Assembly: GCA_020446505.1 (NCBI GenBank)
Contig: JAGREN010000091.1
Span: forward strand, 1 to 45,384
DNA from: Novosphingobium sp.
Lineage (GTDB): Bacteria > Pseudomonadota > Alphaproteobacteria > Sphingomonadales > Sphingomonadaceae
Reading direction: 5' to 3'
Length of the DNA stretch: 45,384 nt
Position 1 is the first letter of the stretch. The number at the start of each line of letters is the position of its first letter. The position numbers and the translations under genes are program-made. The notes below the pieces were generated by a model. The model ran no database searches, was not told the DNA's origin, and saw nothing but the letters and a program-made list of their open reading frames with translations. Of the stretch, positions 44,020 to 45,384 are shown piece by piece.

Positions 44020-45384
44020 TGTACAAGTACGACCAATACGACCAGCAGATGGTGGACACGCGCGTCGCGGAGTTCCGCGATCAGGTGCGCCGCCGCATCG
44101 ACGGCTCGCTGACCGAGGAACAGTTCCGTCCGCTGCGCCTGCAGAACGGCCTTTACCTGCAATTGCACGCCTACATGCTGCGCGTGGCAATCCCTTATGG
44201 CACGCTCAACTCGCAGCAGATGAAGCTCCTTGGCGACATTGCCGACAAGTACGACCGCGGGTACGGCCATTTCACCACGCGCCAGAACATCCAGTACAAC
44301 TGGATCAAGCTGGCCGAGACGCCCGACCTGCTCGCCGAACTGGCGAGCGTCGAGATGCATGCGATCCAGACCAGCGGCAATTGCATCCGCAACATCTCGT
44401 CCGACCAGTATGCAGGCGCTGCGGCGGACGAGATCATCGATCCGCGTCCCTATGCCGAACTGCTGCGCCAGTGGTCGAGCTTCCACCCCGAATTCCTGAC
44501 CTTGCCGCGCAAGTTCAAGATCGCCGTGATCGCCAGCGATACCGACCGCGCAGCCATGAAATTGCACGACATCGGCATCCAGATGGTGAGGAACGGCGCT
44601 GGCGAGATCGGCGCGCGGTTCTTTGTCGGCGGCGGCATGGGCCGCACGCCGATGATCGCGCCGATGATCCGCGACTTCGTGCCGATCGACCAGCTCATCA
44701 CCTATTCGGAGGCCTGCCTGCGCGTCTACAACCGCTACGGCCGGCGCGACAACAAGTACAAGGCGCGCATCAAGATCCTCGTCCACGAGCTGGGCAAGGA
44801 GGAATACACGCGACAGGTCGAGGAAGAATTCGCGCACTTGCTCTCGCAGGGGATCGAACCGCCTCTGGCCGAGATCGAGCGCATCAAGACCTTCTTCACC
44901 GATCCGCCGTTCGAGGCAGGCGCGAGCGACAATCTCGATCTGTCCGACCCAGATTTCCGCCTCTGGGTGGAGCGCAATTGCCACGCCCACAAGCAGCCGG
45001 GCTACATGATCGCCACGGTCAGCCTGAAGCCGGTCGGCGGTATTCCCGGCGATGCCAGTTCAGACCAGATCCGGCTGATGGCACAGCTCGCGAAAGACTA
45101 CAGCTTCGACGAACTGCGCGTCACCCACGCGCAGAACATCGTGTTTCCGCATGTCAGGAAGGCCGATCTCTACACCGTGTGGAAGGCTCTCGACCAGGCG
45201 GAACTCGGCATTGCCAACCTCGATACGCTGGGCGACATCATCGCCTGCCCCGGCCTCGACTATTGCAGCCTTGCCAATGCGCGCTCGATCCCCGTCGCGC
45301 AGAAGATCTCCGAACGCTTCGGCTCGGCGGAGAAGCAGGCCGAGATCGGCGAACTGAAACTCAAGATTTCGGGCTGCATCAATG
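44019..45384 (+). CDS. cysI: Sulfite/nitrite reductase hemoprotein CysI (cut by window edge)
   Basis: The first 455 residues of the siroheme-[4Fe-4S] reductase that makes sulfide from sulfite. The N-terminal parachute domain has RLQNGLYLQLHAYMLRVAIP and YGHFTTRQNIQYNW, the substrate/siroheme segment. The first cluster motif is ACPGLDYC with Cys410 and Cys416; the second begins at Cys453 in SGCIN, where the window ends. No auxiliary ferredoxin or flavoprotein is visible. It is probably a sulfite reductase because of the sulfur operon, but ferredoxin-nitrite reductase is a relative that cannot be excluded. Confidence 0.93.
   Translation, partial: MYKYDQYDQQMVDTRVAEFRDQVRRRIDGSLTEEQFRPLRLQNGLYLQLHAYMLRVAIPYGTLNSQQMKLLGDIADKYDRGYGHFTTRQNIQYNWIKLAETPDLLAELASVEMHAIQTSGNCIRNISSDQYAGAAADEIIDPRPYAELLRQWSSFHPEFLTLPRKFKIAVIASDTDRAAMKLHDIGIQMVRNGAGEIGARFFVGGGMGRTPMIAPMIRDFVPIDQLITYSEACLRVYNRYGRRDNKYKARIKILVHELGKEEYTRQVEEEFAHLLSQGIEPPLAEIERIKTFFTDPPFEAGASDNLDLSDPDFRLWVERNCHAHKQPGYMIATVSLKPVGGIPGDASSDQIRLMAQLAKDYSFDELRVTHAQNIVFPHVRKADLYTVWKALDQAELGIANLDTLGDIIACPGLDYCSLANARSIPVAQKISERFGSAEKQAEIGELKLKISGCIN

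Overview
The window is GC-rich, gene-dense bacterial chromosome. Its gene content (short-type RarA beginning MADLF, CobA-DUF2849-CysI, TonB receptor with PiuC, GFA and CSLREA-type proteins, and a degradative cluster of P450, SnoaL, VOC, RraA and MaoC genes) points to an alphaproteobacterium, most likely a sphingomonad such as Novosphingobium. This assignment is inferred from family content; no database was searched.

Layout. 1-5150 is housekeeping: the 5' part of katG, a Tyr/Arg-rich secreted protein, a GT4 glycosyltransferase, a small membrane protein, rarA and a DUF429-like protein. 5160-5360 has two copies of a palindromic intergenic repeat followed by tRNA-Thr(UGU). 5361-12700 looks like a decayed accessory segment: an orphan nuclease-like C-terminal fragment, an IS6-family transposase scrap, a Nudix hydrolase and an 1861-residue repeat adhesin. 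At its right edge lies a 5'-truncated gene fragment (12702-12890).

12951-25917 is a catabolic gene cluster. It holds a P450, an MFS transporter, a five-gene operon (fused enoyl-CoA hydratase/3-hydroxyacyl-CoA dehydrogenase, aldehyde dehydrogenase, cupin, MaoC hydratase, RraA-type aldolase), two SnoaL-like paralogues, a second aldehyde dehydrogenase, two VOC paralogues and a TetR regulator. The set suggests oxidation, CoA-dependent beta-oxidation and aldol cleavage of an unidentified, probably alicyclic, aromatic or terpenoid substrate. It is the best candidate here for an undescribed pathway.

26051-38907 is mixed: a CPA1 antiporter with a DUF389 protein; a minus-strand run of GNAT-nitrilase fusion, SLC13 permease and PAPS-type sulfotransferase; a GFA protein preceded by a LexA-like box; a small lipoprotein; queF; metC-mscS; and a Gly/Met-rich exported protein whose signal peptide is split by a frameshift in a G-run. 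38924-42017 is an iron-uptake unit: a Fur-like palindrome, a TonB siderophore receptor and piuC. After an SDR gene the window ends in the sulfite-reduction operon cobA-DUF2849-cysI, with cysI cut by the window edge just after Cys453 of its second cysteine motif.
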